Origin: Paulinella micropora
Taxonomy: Eukaryota > Cercozoa > Imbricatea > Euglyphida
Length of the DNA: 64,000 bases
NCBI GenBank assembly: GCA_009731375.1
Contig: BJOX01000138.1
Coordinates: forward strand, 359,543 to 423,542
Reading direction: 5' to 3'
Both the position numbers and the translations under genes were made by a program. Of the stretch, positions 28,465 to 40,831 are shown piece after piece (position 1 is the stretch's first letter; the number at the start of each line of letters is the position of its first letter). Under the pieces are notes generated by a model that saw only the letters and a list, made by a program, of their open reading frames with translations, was not told the DNA's origin and made no database searches.

Positions 28465-31013
28465 TTCTTCCTGATCTGACTTGGAAATTTTGCCAGCCGC
28501 CTTCATTTCAATTGCAAAGACCCTGCACTCCGACCACGTGTACACAACCGGCATTTGCCCCCCCCCCCCCCCCCCCCCCCCTCCNNNNNNNNNNCCCCCC
28601 CGCACTCCCCTTAGGCCCAGTAGTAGCAAACCTCCAGGTGCCGTCCCTTTTACTTCGCCGCGCCACACCGTACTTTCCAGTGAATGCGTTGTTGTCGTCG
28701 GTGCCAAACATAGTCAGCTGTACCATCTTGACGCCATCATCTACGTACGCACTGAACACCCTGCCCAAGTTCCAAGCGCGAATTGCCCCTCCATCCTTTC
28801 CTTCAGCCCCGCACGCCAGTAGTTCCGCCACCTCATCCTTTCCTTCAGCTGCCCCTCCATCCTTTCCTTCAGCCCCGCACGCCAGTAGTTCCGCCACCTC
28901 ATCCTTTCCTTCAGCTTCTATTACCGCGACAAAACTGCCTTTCTGTGGCGACCAGCCTTCGTCATCGGAATCTTCAGACTCCTGGGACCCCGGAACTTCA
29001 GACTCAGCGGAAGCGTGCTGTGGCGGCGAGCCAACTTCATCTGACACTGCAGACTCGTGGGACCCCGAAACTTCAGACTCAGCGGAAGGATTAGCCGGGC
29101 TCACTGCGGCGGGAGACTGGAACGAATAGCAGGAAGAGCTGGACATAGACGTAGACTTGTGGGAACCCAAAACTTCAGACTCAGCGGAAGGGATCTCCGT
29201 GTTCACTGCGCCGGGAGACTGGGACGAATAGCTGGACACAGACGCTGCCGCTTCTGCCAACTCCTCGGTCACGCTGGCGTAGCTCGCACTTGCCATGCCC
29301 TCGACCTCCTCGGTCACGCTGAGTAAACCCGAAGTTGCCACACCCTCGACCCTCTGCAAGCAACAGACAAGAAATGGTTTCTTTGCTGCAATGGTTGTGT
29401 AGCAGTTGAAGGAACTTGCGCTGCCACGGCCTCGACTCTCTGCAGCAACACAGAAACAAGAAAACAAACGTGACGCAAGAGGGAAAAAGCAAGAGACCTT
29501 GACAATTGGAGGTTGCAGCCGCTTAGTAACTGACTCCATCATTTTTGCACTCCTCTCTGCAAGAGTCTCCCCTGCGGACATCTGTGGCACTTTTTGATCA
29601 TTCCGTGCACTCTCTGCCTCTCGTATCGAAGCAGCAACTGCCCACGCTAAATCCCTGTCCACCCCCGGTTGCAATTCTCCCTTTCTTGCTTTTGCTGCCA
29701 GATCCTTGACTTCGGCTGTTTCATACTCCTCGTCGGTTTGCGCAATTAGTATCGCTGCCGCTTGATGTGGGTCGAGGACTCCAATCGTCAAGGTCGGCGG
29801 GTAACCACTCTTCTGCCTCCGACGGCCCCTCCACTCCACTTCCTCTGGCTCCTCCACTTCCATTTCCTCTGGCTCCTCCACTTCCACTTCCTCTGGCTCC
29901 TCTTCGTCGCTACTGAGACTCTCAGACAATGCAGCGGCAGTCTGCTCTGCCGTCAAGTCGACCATCTCGCTGCACGGTTGCCAATGCAATGTTTCATGCT
30001 TGTACATGAAGGAAGTCCAGAAGGAAGTTCCGGCCTTGTCACTTTTGCACCACGGGCAGTTCGGCTTCCTGTTCTGATTGCAACTACCACTGCTCCAGGC
30101 AACGCCGGTGAAAAGGGGAACCACAACACTTCGTCTGCGCTGACCTGTCTTGTGGTTTCCTTACCTCCTTCCACAACAAATCTTCGATATCCTCTTGGCA
30201 ATCTTGCACTGAACATCCGGTGCACTCACGCTCAAGGAAGGGAATATTGCAGACGACGACTGGGAAGGCCCGATTGGAGACGAAGACTGGGAAGGCCCAG
30301 TTGGAGACGAAGACTGGGAAGGCCCGATTGGAGACGAAGACCGGAAGCCCGATTGCAGACGAAGACCGGGAAGGCCCGATTGCAGACGAAGACCAGGAAG
30401 GCCCGATTGCAGACGAAAACTTGGAAGGCCCGATTGCAGACGAAGACTTGGAAGGCCCGTTTGCAGACGAAGACTTGGAAGGCAAGGTTGCAGACGAAGG
30501 CTGGGAAGGCCCGGTTGCAGACGAAGACTTGGAAGGCACGGTTGCAGACGAAGACCGGGAAGGCCCGATTGCAGACTGCTCGGGGGCCAGAATCCCGTCT
30601 AACATCCCATCGACATCCGGATTATGGGCCAGCCGCATCTTCTTCTTGCCTTTGGTACTAGAAGACGACGACCTTTCCCGGAGGCCGCTCTCCTTTGGTT
30701 GCAACTCGTAAAAAACTTCCTTCCAGTCAGTGCCTTGTTGCACTGGCTTAAAGACATTCAGTGCCCTCTCAGTGGACTTAGAGTCCCACTGGTTCCCGTT
30801 GGGCGCCGTACCCGCCCGGCGCGCATTCCTTGCCTGCCATAACTTATTCACAAACTTCATGCCCGCCGCGCTGGGGACACGCACTTTGTCCTCAGCCAGT
30901 TCCTGCCAGGTGGTACCCTCTGGTAGGCCGATCTGCTGCTTGAATTCCGTCGCCAACTCCTGGAAAACGCCGTCTCGCGCGGGGCCAACCCTCTCCCGCG
31001 CTCGTGCTTCCAT
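28402..31013 (-). CDS. RING-H2-like zinc-finger protein with coding minisatellite
   Basis: The ATG at 31013 opens an alpha-helical N-terminus, then a Ser/Pro/Lys region and a 9-residue repeat ([13 protein letters not shown], 30240-30585). A finger follows: CTGC, then [14 protein letters not shown], and in another frame [14 protein letters not shown]. Removing one T near 30085 joins these into a RING-H2 pattern, so the copy has a frameshift (real or sequencing error). Downstream are acidic [13 protein letters not shown] repeats and Ser-rich repeats, probably with an intron at 29354-29497. A 22-residue tandem repeat (28785-28916) and a conserved-looking C-terminus ending QWVK complete it, with a poly-C/N gap at 28560-28600. 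RING-H2 proteins are usually ubiquitin ligases; that role here is inference. Confidence 0.6.
28585..28594. other. 10-N gap inside poly-C
   Basis: The gap lies within a C run that interrupts the RING-like gene; the reading frame across it is uncertain. Confidence 0.99.
28785..28916 (-). repeat. Two 66-bp coding tandem repeats
   Basis: Two nearly identical 66-bp units encode two copies of a 22-residue motif containing [14 protein letters not shown] in the RING-like protein. Confidence 0.9.
30240..30585 (-). repeat. 27-bp coding minisatellite
   Basis: About 12 units of a 27-bp repeat (GAAGGCCCGATTGCAGACGA-like). On the minus strand it reads as SSSAIGPSR units. A two-base shortened unit near 30343-30350 switches the translation to VFVSNRAFP units, and the finger that follows is in this second frame. 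Confidence 0.9.
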
Positions 31014-31575
31014 ATCGCTCTTGTGCTAACACAACAACCACCCGATAAGTTTGTTCAGGGATCGAGGCAAGTCAGACAGACAGACAGACAGACAGACATT
31101 GAATTACCTCCGCTTCGAGACGCTGCGCACTACCAATCTTCCTTATCAAGACCTACTCATGCAAACAGCACCAATTTAGTCACCAGTTCAGCCACAACTC
31201 TGTATATGTGTTTCGACGCAAAGAAATGCAAGCTTGGTTTGGCTATTATTGGTGGCGTCAAGGCTGGCATGGATATTACTTCCCCCAAAGGGGTCGCAGT
31301 GATCCCTCTCCCCGATAAAGGCGATCGCTACACCACCATTTCTAGCCACCAGACTGTCTTGCAGGCAGGTGCAACACAAAGCACAGGTGCAAGAAAAAAA
31401 GAATAACATATTCACCTCGTAACCGGCACGGATGGTTAACAGCCTTATTGCCCGTTCTTTTTCCTTTTTGTCTATGCCTTTTAACAGAGCCAGGCACTTC
31501 GCGTTGGGCGCCGTCACGCGTCGGTGGCGAAAGTTGGTGAAGTGAAACCTACATACATACATAATAGTTCATCAA
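31014..31575. other. Intergenic region upstream of the RING-like gene
   Basis: A short (CAGA)n tract at 31073-31098; no supported gene. Confidence 0.4.
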
Positions 31576-31591
31576 GTGAAACTATTATTAC

Positions 31592-31687
<96 letters not shown>

Positions 31688-31841
31688 TCGGTCCCTTTCC
31701 ATGGGCTGATTGGTATAAAGCTCCTAGAGTAATCTTCTATGCCGTCACTTCCTTTATTCCACCGATTGGTGTGGAGACTTTCCTTATGGAATGGAGGACT
31801 GGATGCACATGGCCTTTTGGCTCAGCAATTGGCAGGAGTTA

Positions 31842-31921
<80 letters not shown>
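31576..31921. repeat. Two (ATT)n arrays separated by unique sequence
   Basis: ATT repeats at about 31590-31684 and 31842-31921. The second follows a block (GCACATGGCC...GGCTCAGCAATTG) resembling the one before the third array at 32545. Confidence 0.93.
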
Positions 31922-31922
<1 letters not shown>

Positions 31923-31986
31923 GGAGGGGTGCACAGTATGGCACCCCACGGGAAGAGGAGGTGGTTGGGCCTCTTCCCACTGGTTT

Positions 31987-32155
31987 CGAGGCTATGTCGT
32001 TGTGTTGGCTCCGAGGCTATGTTGTTGTGTTGGTTCCGAGGCTATGTTGTTGTGTTGGTTCCGAGGCTCTGTTGTTGTGTGGGTTCCGAGGCTATGTCGA
32101 TGTGGGTTCCGAGGCTATGTTGTTGTGTTGGTTCCGAGGCCATGTCGTTGTGTTG
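31987..32155. repeat. 25-bp minisatellite
   Basis: About seven units of CGAGGCTATGTTGTTGTGTT plus GGTTC, with small substitutions and one shortened unit. The period is not a multiple of three, so frames through it are not coding repeats. Confidence 0.9.
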
Positions 32156-32540
32156 TTTTTTATAAGACATACACCACGTGGGATCAAAGGGGTATTTACA
32201 TTCCGCGATCTAGGGGTGGTGACGGGTTTCGAGGCGTCCCAGATACTTACCACAAAACGTCCTCATGCGCTGGCAGACCGCATGAAATGTCTGCTACCCC
32301 TGTGAGTACCTCCATGCGGGACCTACCCAGTCTCGTGGAGCTCTCACGCGGGGAAGATCAATCATTTGTAGTTGATTTCCTGCAAGGTACCCGACACTGT
32401 GCGGGTAGTAGGGACTTCCTTTTGGGGCCTTCTATGCAGGATGGTTAGAGTCACTCTTCCCTCCCCAACATACTCACTGTAGTCCCTGTTGGGTCGAGGG
32501 ATGGAGGCGCATGGCCCTCGGGCTCAGCCATGACAGATCA

Positions 32541-32547
32541 ATATATA

Positions 32548-32630
<83 letters not shown>

Positions 32631-32748
32631 GTAGTAGTAGTAGTAGTAGTAGTGGTAGTAGTAGTAGTAGTAGTAATAACAATAATAGTAGTAGTAGTAG
32701 TAGTAGTAATAGTAGTAGTAATAGTAGTAGTAATAGTAGTAGTAGTAA

Positions 32749-32780
<32 letters not shown>

Positions 32781-32811
32781 ATAGTAATAGTAGTAGTAGT
32801 AGTAATAGTAA

Positions 32812-32843
<32 letters not shown>

Positions 32844-32942
32844 ATAGTAATACTATTAGTAGTAGTAATAGTAATAGTAATAGTAGTAGTAGTAGTACTA
32901 GTAGTAGTAGTAGTAGTAGTAGTAGTAAGTGGTAATAAGTAA

Positions 32943-33016
<74 letters not shown>

Positions 33017-33081
33017 ATAGTAGTAGTAGTAGTAGTAGTAGTAATAATAGTAATAGTAGTAGTAATAGTAATAGTAGTAGC

Positions 33082-33115
<34 letters not shown>

Positions 33116-33135
33116 ATAGTAATAATAGTAGTAGC

Positions 33136-33193
<58 letters not shown>

Positions 33194-33220
33194 ATAGTAA
33201 TAATAATAATAATAATAGTG
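32541..33220. repeat. (ATT)n then long (AGT)n/(AAT)n trinucleotide array
   Basis: ATT repeats to 32628 switch to AGT repeats with AAT variants for about 590 bp. The poly-Tyr, poly-Leu and poly-Ser frames across it are composition only. Confidence 0.95.
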
Positions 33221-33259
33221 CTTCTCTGTCAATGGCTGATGCATTTCTGCACATGCGCC

Positions 33260-33341
33260 NNNNNNNNNNNNNNNNNNNNNNNNNNNNNNNNNNNNNNNNN
33301 NNNNNNNNNNNNNNNNNNNNNNNNNNNNNNNNNNNNNNNNN
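33260..33341. other. Assembly gap (82 N)
   Basis: N run in unannotated sequence after the AGT array. I see no supported gene at 33221-33490. Confidence 0.99.
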
Positions 33342-33499
33342 GTATTGGAGGCTTATGTCCGTTGAGGATATGCCATTAGCTGCATCAGTACGCCTCAGAT
33401 ATAGTAAATCTGCCTTGGAGTGTTGACTGTGACATATTTGAGGGAAATCCCGATGAAAAAACCTAGTCACACTTGCTAAACAGAGTAACAGCCCAATGG

Positions 33500-34161
33500 C
33501 CTCAAGGCGTTAAACTGTGACGCCAACTCATAACCCTTTGGCGGTAGATGCTGGGGAGGAGGGTCGTTGCGCGCGTAAAAGATCTTAAACTCCGCATATG
33601 CTGGTTGATAGCCCAGGACCCAGCAGACACCAGATTGTTATGGGTGGGGTTTCGAGGCAGCTCTAGCAACCGCGCTTGGTGTATGCACTTGCACATTCGG
33701 TGACGTCTTGCAAGAGGTTGCTGGGACTGCGGAATAACCTCGGNNNNNNNNNNNNNNNNNNNNNNNNNNNNNNNNNNNNNNNNNNNNNNNNNNNNNNNNN
33801 NNNNNNNNNNNNNNNNNNNNNNNNNNNNNNNNNNNNNNNNNNNNNNNNNNNNNNNNNNNNNNNNNNNNNNNNNNNNNNNNNNNNNNNNNNNNNNNNNNNN
33901 NNNNNNNNNNNNNNNNNNNNNNNNNNNNNNNNNNNNNNNNNNNNNNNNNNNNNNNNNNNNNNNNNNNNNNNNNNNNNNNNNNNNNNNNNNNNNNNNNNNN
34001 NNNNNNNNNNNNNNNNNNNNNNNNNNNNNNNNNNNNNNNNNNNNNNNNNNNNNNNNNNNNNNNNNNNNNNNNNNNNNNNNNNNNNNNNNNNNNNNNNNNN
34101 NNNNNNNNNNNNNNNNNNNNNNNNNNNNNNNNNNNNNNNNNNNNNNNNNNNAGAGAGAGAA

Positions 34162-34212
<51 letters not shown>

Positions 34213-34215
34213 AAG

Positions 34216-34246
<31 letters not shown>

Positions 34247-34259
34247 AAAAGAGAGAGAA

Positions 34260-34310
<51 letters not shown>

Positions 34311-34839
34311 CATACCCCCCCCCCGATGGCATTCCGCGAGTCGTCGGCGTTTTGTCCATTGACCGGAACTTCATGCTGTCGGTTGTGATATCCCGCAGTC
34401 TTGTAGCTTGCATCTTGTAATATCGCAGGATCTCCGTCTTGATGACTGCACACAAACCAAAACACTTGTAGGGGTAGACGCAGCAGAGCAGACAAGTGCA
34501 AAGCAGAAAGAGATGGAAGTATACGTACGTCCTGGACCGCGGGCTGCGAAGAAGCTTTCGTACTTAGGGCGGTACTCCACACTGTCGAGCTTCAGTTCAT
34601 CCGCTGTACAAGCAGGCAACACACGATGTTCGAACAACAACTGTGAGGCAGAAAGCAATAAGTCAGAAACAGCAAGCAACAAGACGAAGTGACCATACCT
34701 ATCTCTTCTTGCTTGCCTTTCCAGTGCCGAGGACTGTGCAACGCCCGGCCCCGCCCAACAATTGAGTCGGGAGGGCGGGGCGCCTCATCAGTACTCTCGT
34801 CGCCGCCTGCGGCGGAGTGGTCTGACTTGGCCCAGGCTT
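33500..34839 (-). CDS. Spliced host gene of unknown function (3' part)
   Basis: Three exons with good splice sites keep one frame: 34839-34699, 34603-34529 and 34445-34316 (donors GTATGG, GTACGT and GTATGT; acceptors TGCAG, TACAG and TGCAG). The exons give a Ser/Asp-rich stretch, then KLDSVEYRPKYESFF, then KTEILRYYKMQATRLRDITT. The next intron is a GA microsatellite with an N gap. A further open frame near 33620-33506 ends with a stop after ALRPLGCYSV and may be the last exon, but its acceptor is unclear. I do not recognise the family. The 5' end is not found; 34840-35160 may contain more of it. Confidence 0.5.
33744..34151. other. Assembly gap (408 N)
   Basis: N run inside the probable microsatellite intron of the minus-strand gene. 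Confidence 0.99.
34152..34309. repeat. (GA)n microsatellite
   Basis: AG repeats with GAAA variants fill the intron next to the N gap. Confidence 0.95.
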
Positions 34840-35397
34840 CTGCAAGCATATCCAATAAATGCTTTGTCAAGAAAAATGCAAGGGCAACACAACAAGCAGG
34901 AAGCTTCAAGACTCCAAGTACCCATGTCCCCATGTCCACCTTGGAGGCAGAGATCAAGGGCAGACTGCCTTCCTGGTCGGTGGACCAGGTCAATACGTTG
35001 AGGTCCAAGATAGCTTTGGCTTATCTGGCTCAGACGCAAGGCGCAGCACAAGCAGCAAGAACAATGGTCCCCACCGTTTTGTCACCATTTCCAAGCTAGA
35101 AATGTCCTTTGTTTTTGATCATTCCGTGCCCCCGTGGGGCAGGGAGTGAGCAGGCGTAAAGCAAGGTACTGGGAAGCAAAAGGGCGTGACCCCAATTTCC
35201 ACCCAGGTATCCATTTTGAATGTGTGTATGTTTGGTTGCAGCTGCAGGATTTTGTGGTTGGTTTGGAGGCAACAGGCAAGTGGGGAGGGATGCGTTACTC
35301 AACGCTTCCATTGCCAGATGAACTGGCGTTGGAATGGGCGATTTTTTTTATGTGGAAATCAGGTACGGTTTGTTTCTGTGTCTATTAGGATAGCAAA

Positions 35398-36430
<1,033 letters not shown>

Positions 36431-36439
36431 GTAATTACC

Positions 36440-36757
36440 CGGTCACTCACTGACCTAATGCCTTTGCACTCCGGTTTGCTGAGGGACTCCGTTAGAAGCC
36501 ACGATGCCAATCGACACTTTAATTCGCAAGTAGATAGCAGAACTGACAAACTTAGAGGTAATAACGAAACTGAAATAAAGTCCGCACGACTGTAATTATT
36601 ACACAACGGTTATTGTCCAATCCTGAAATGCCAATATAGACCGTTACGTCCGTTACCATTATTGACTATAACTATACGGTCATTCGACTATACGAATAAA
36701 TTACTTACCAGTCACAAAGCAATTACTAACAGTAAACGTAGTTATCCTACCAACGCT
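36440..36757 (-). repeat. Probable 3' LTR of copia-2
   Basis: AT-rich non-coding sequence ending in CCAACG. On the minus strand it is directly preceded by the purine tract AACTAAGGGGAAG, closely matching the copia-1 tract. The left boundary is a guess, because the partner LTR is missing. Confidence 0.45.
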
Positions 36758-37324
36758 TCCCCTTAGTTCTTTGTCAATGAGCAAATTTTCAATCAATACA
36801 TCTACGATTAATGACTATAAGAAATGCGATAAATGGCCATCATTTCAAGTTGTAAAATGAAATGATTGTTAAGTCACAAAACTGAAGAATCGCCATTCTA
36901 TTCCAGTCCAGCTGCCTTTGCTTCTTTGCCGCGATGGCATCTCGATACGATTAAAATATTAGCAGTAGGTCCTTGAAGTATGACCACATCAGTACGTAAA
37001 CTGAATTACATTATTGACTCCTCGAGTCCAATATCATTAGCTAATCCCGCCATTCCGCCAATATAAAACTACACGATGTATGGTCGGTCCGATGGCTCGT
37101 GTCCTTTCCCGCTCTTGTCACAATGCGACCGATGGTGGTCTGAACCACGCGCTTCGCATTCGCGCTCGACTTACACTTCGACGGGAACATCGCCTCAACA
37201 TGCCGCTCAACTACCTGCGCAAGAAACTTCCTGCACAATTCAAAGAGAGAAAACTCACAAAAGAACAACATAAGTTGACCTTGCGTACATTTGCGTATTT
37301 ATGGTGAGTTTGCAGACTTGAGAT
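36758..37324. other. Sequence between copia-2 pol and its probable LTR
   Basis: No supported coding sequence. Small open frames near 37076-37307 lack features. Confidence 0.4.
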
Positions 37325-40300
37325 ATAAAATCATGGATCAAGTGTTACCATAAACTTACTAATGAGATATTCGAATTGATCCTTAGGAACATGTTTAGTT
37401 AGTACGTCTGCAATTTGTTTCTTAGTTCCTACCTTTACAAATTTAATCTCATTGTCTCTCTGTGCGTGATGAATGAAATGAAGTCTAGGGGTAAGTGTTT
37501 AGTACGTGGTCCTGACATTCCCCTTTCTGCTGCTAAGATAGTTTGTGCATTATCTTCATATAGCTCTATCGGTCCTTTCTGTCCTATGTCTAATTCTTCT
37601 GTAATATGTCGGATAGCCAATCCTTCCCGTATACACTCCGCTGCTGCGAAAATTTCAGCGTCATTAGAACTAAGTGCAATTCTAGTCTGTCGCTTTGACA
37701 ACCAAGCTACCGGTCTCCTCCCCAAAGTACTACATATCCTGTACGTGACTTTCCGGTTTTCTTACAGACCTTATGTGCTGCATCGGGCCAAAGAGTAATT
37801 CGCGAGTATCTCCTTCCCTCTTGCGATGACTTCGGCCCGTGAAATGCAATACCGCGATACGAACCTTTCAAATAACTGAAGATCCTACCTAACATAGCAT
37901 AAGCAAGTCCTGGGTTTACTGTTTGCATTACGTTAGTGCTTGATCAGCATCTGGTCGTGTCATCTTAGTTAGAAACAAAAGTTTCCCTACTAGACTAGGT
38001 ATAGAATGTTTTCTAAGGGCGCTTGTTTCTCCCATGGGCTCAGGCTCATGTTCAGCACTTGGAGTACTTACTGGTCTAACATCGGCATATCCTACATCCT
38101 TTAATATCTGTTTCTGGTACTTATTCTGATGCAAGAAAATGCGTCCTCCTTCCTGAACTATCTCTTTTCGTTCAAACTCCTTAGCCACTCCCAAACGCTT
38201 AAGAGGATAAAACTTTTCTAGTTTACTAGCGAATCGGTCGTATGCTCGTTCGTTAGGAGCTGAGAAGATAAGATCGTCTACATGGAAAATACCTATGATA
38301 GCATCTCTTACTGGCTTATCCTTTTCTACGAACATGCATAAATCTGAGTCTAGTAACCTGAATCCTAATTCCTCTAACTTAGGGGCTAAAATCTCATACC
38401 ATCATCTCCTACCAGCTTGCGGCGCGCCATACAGAGCTCCATCTACTCTCCATATCATGCCTTCATGCTCCTCACTGTCTATCCCATCGGGTGCATAAGC
38501 ATAAACAGGATCATGCATTCGTACATTTAGATAAGCATTTTTGAAGTCTATACCGTATAGCTTATGTCCATGCCATGCTGCAAGCTTAGACAAAAAGAGT
38601 AATGAGCGATGCGCGGCGCAGGGTACAAACAATTGATCTGGGTTATAGCTAACTCCTGGCTCTAGCATATCTCCCCGCAAAGCTAACCTTGACTTAATGA
38701 ACTTACGTCCTTTATCGTCTAGTTTCACTTTATGTACCCACGTTAGTCTCACTACTTTTACTCTTTTTTCTTTCGCTTCATTGGGGCTTACCCACGTGTA
38801 AGTGTTAAAAGACTTCAGAGCTTCAATCTTTTTATCCATTCCTGCTTTCAACTCTTTCGCAGTTAAACCCTCATCTAGATCTACGATTGCCTTTGGTACC
38901 TTCAATGTCAGGTACAGTAACGCAGTGGTATGATCCTCTATGATACTTTTTGCGGACATCTCGGGTTGCTCTAACTCTCGGACTGGGCTTGATCTATCTA
39001 TCCGATACTTTCTAATCTCACTGTCTAACATCTTTTCTACTTGACCGTCGTCAAAGACTACAAAGTGACTGGGCTTAGGCATCTTACGGACTTTAATTCT
39101 ATCTCCCTTCTCGCACGGTTCTAAGACTTTTCCTTCTCGTTTTACCGTTGCCAGTTGTCTCCATATTTTTCCTTTGCCCATTCTTCTCCGAAAGCTACTC
39201 CCGGCACACTAACTCTCTCTCCTGTCAATGTAGCTGCTTTTACTGCTGCCTTCTTTTCTGGAGGTGGTTGTGTAACTGGTGTCCTAACCTTTGCTTCTCG
39301 TTTCCCTCTCACCATGTTAGCTGATGTGATTTTGTCACTTTGCTCCCAAGTGAGGCCCTTAGTGGGCGCGTCTCCCTCTACGTACCTCCTACTAGGGTGG
39401 TCTGCTTCGGGGCTCTGCGCCTCTAACGATGTGACGGGTGTTAGCACATCATCTCTGTCGTCAACTATTTCTGCCTTTGACTCTGATGGAAGACCGGAAT
39501 CTGGACCGTGAATGCCCTTTCTTCCTGTTGCTCCTCATGCTTGTCTATTAACTCCCCCTCAACCTTAAGTTCGGGTTCGTTTGTTGGCTGTTCTAGCTGA
39601 CCGGTATCACTACTCTCCCCCTCAGATTCCTCGTCGTCCCATTTGACTTCTCTGGGTGGGTGAGCCTCCTCACCAACTATATTGGGGTCAAAGCGTACAT
39701 TACGTACATTAGTAATGATCTTACGACCATCCCAAACTCTGTATAGTTCCTTGAATGCATCGTACCCAAGCAACATCACACGTTTTCCCCTATAGTTTCC
39801 TTTCCCTACCTGCTTTCCTATGCACCTTACACCTAAACATCCTATAGGTTTCAGTTGTCGGATAGCTGGCTTGTAGCCTAGACATTGCTCAAAAGGGGAA
39901 ATGCCGTTTCTAGGTCCTGTCGTGGCCGGTAGAATGTTGTGCAAGGTGGTGGCAGTATGTTCCATCTCTGCCCAAAACTGTGGAGGCAAGTTAGCCTCGT
40001 ACCGCATGGCCCGGGCTGGTCCGGCTGTGATGTCATTGACCTTCTCAGCTATAGGATTGCCATCTTTGTCACCTGGAGCACTAGTCTTCCAAATGAATTG
40101 AAGCGGCTTCCACCACTCTATGATTTCAGTTGGGACATCGAACTCGTTATCACAAGTGATCTGTTTGACTTTCCTTCCAGTTTGCCTCTCAAACCATGCT
40201 ACAGAGTGCTTCAAACACTCTACGAACTAGTTCTTGTAACGTAAGTAAAAATCCTTGATGTACCCCGAATAATCATCTGTTACGCAAAATTTATAGTACT

Positions 40301-40530
40301 TACCGTGGATTGACATGACCGCCCATGGTCCGGAAGTATCTACATGCAAAATCTCACAGGGGTAACTCGCTCTCCTAATTCTATTAGCCTTAAATCTGGG
40401 CAACACCTTAGCTTTCCCCATCATACAGGCTTCGCAAAATCTAACTCTATCCTCACATCCTGTCACTTTTCTACCAATTGCCTTGCCTAGTAATGCATAG
40501 GTCTTTGGTAATGCTTTATGACCATTACAC
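37325..40530 (-). pseudogene. Decayed copia-2 pol (integrase, RT, RNase H)
   Basis: Clearly related to copia-1 pol but split by frameshifts into at least seven open pieces (40530-40227, 40214-39465, 39447-39142, 39181-38402, 38335-37928, 37928-37707, 37725-37435). Recognisable blocks: the finger RFCEACMMGKAKVLPRFKAN, integrase ILHVDTSGPW and TCDNEFDVP, RT LYGIDFKNAYLNVRM and IFHVDDLIFS, RNase H LWPDAAHKVC and SSNDAEIFAAAE. The gag half and 5' LTR are missing where copia-3 begins. Confidence 0.9.
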
Positions 40531-40534
40531 TGCT

Positions 40535-40831
40535 TTATATTAATACTTGAGTCAGAACGGTGTTCAGGACCGGAGCACTTTGTGACTTGCTTGATTTGGC
40601 AAATCTGAGATACTTTACTAATACACAGATTGAGGTATAAATTCGCGCGCTTTGCAAACGCGTGCTCTGACCTGACAACTGCAAATGTCATGTTCAGTCT
40701 TACTGAAATTATACGAGTCCATTTGACTAGAGTCAGTCCAAATGATAAACTTAAAGTCCTCAATTGTGAGCTAATACGGCCTATCGAATTATATACCAAT
40801 TCTATTCTACTGAAAGAAGTTGGTACAAAGC
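40535..40831 (-). repeat. Probable 3' LTR of copia-3
   Basis: A non-coding stretch between the copia-2 finger domain and a minus-strand purine tract (AATTAGGGGGAG at about 40832-40843) that follows the copia-3 RNase H. Its position inside copia-2 suggests copia-3 inserted there. The partner LTR is absent, so the boundaries are inferred. Confidence 0.45.

Noticed and set aside
30080-30095. A 14-base GT...AG mini-intron to repair the RING-like frame
   Set aside because: Too short to be credible, and removing it creates a TGA; a one-base indel explains the break better.
30240-30585. CRISPR-like array
   Set aside because: Units are contiguous 27-bp repeats without unique spacers, inside a eukaryotic coding region.
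32474-33244. Poly-Tyr, poly-Leu, poly-Ser and poly-Val ORFs across the ATT/AGT array
   Set aside because: Trinucleotide repeats are open in most frames by composition; there are no flanking coding features.
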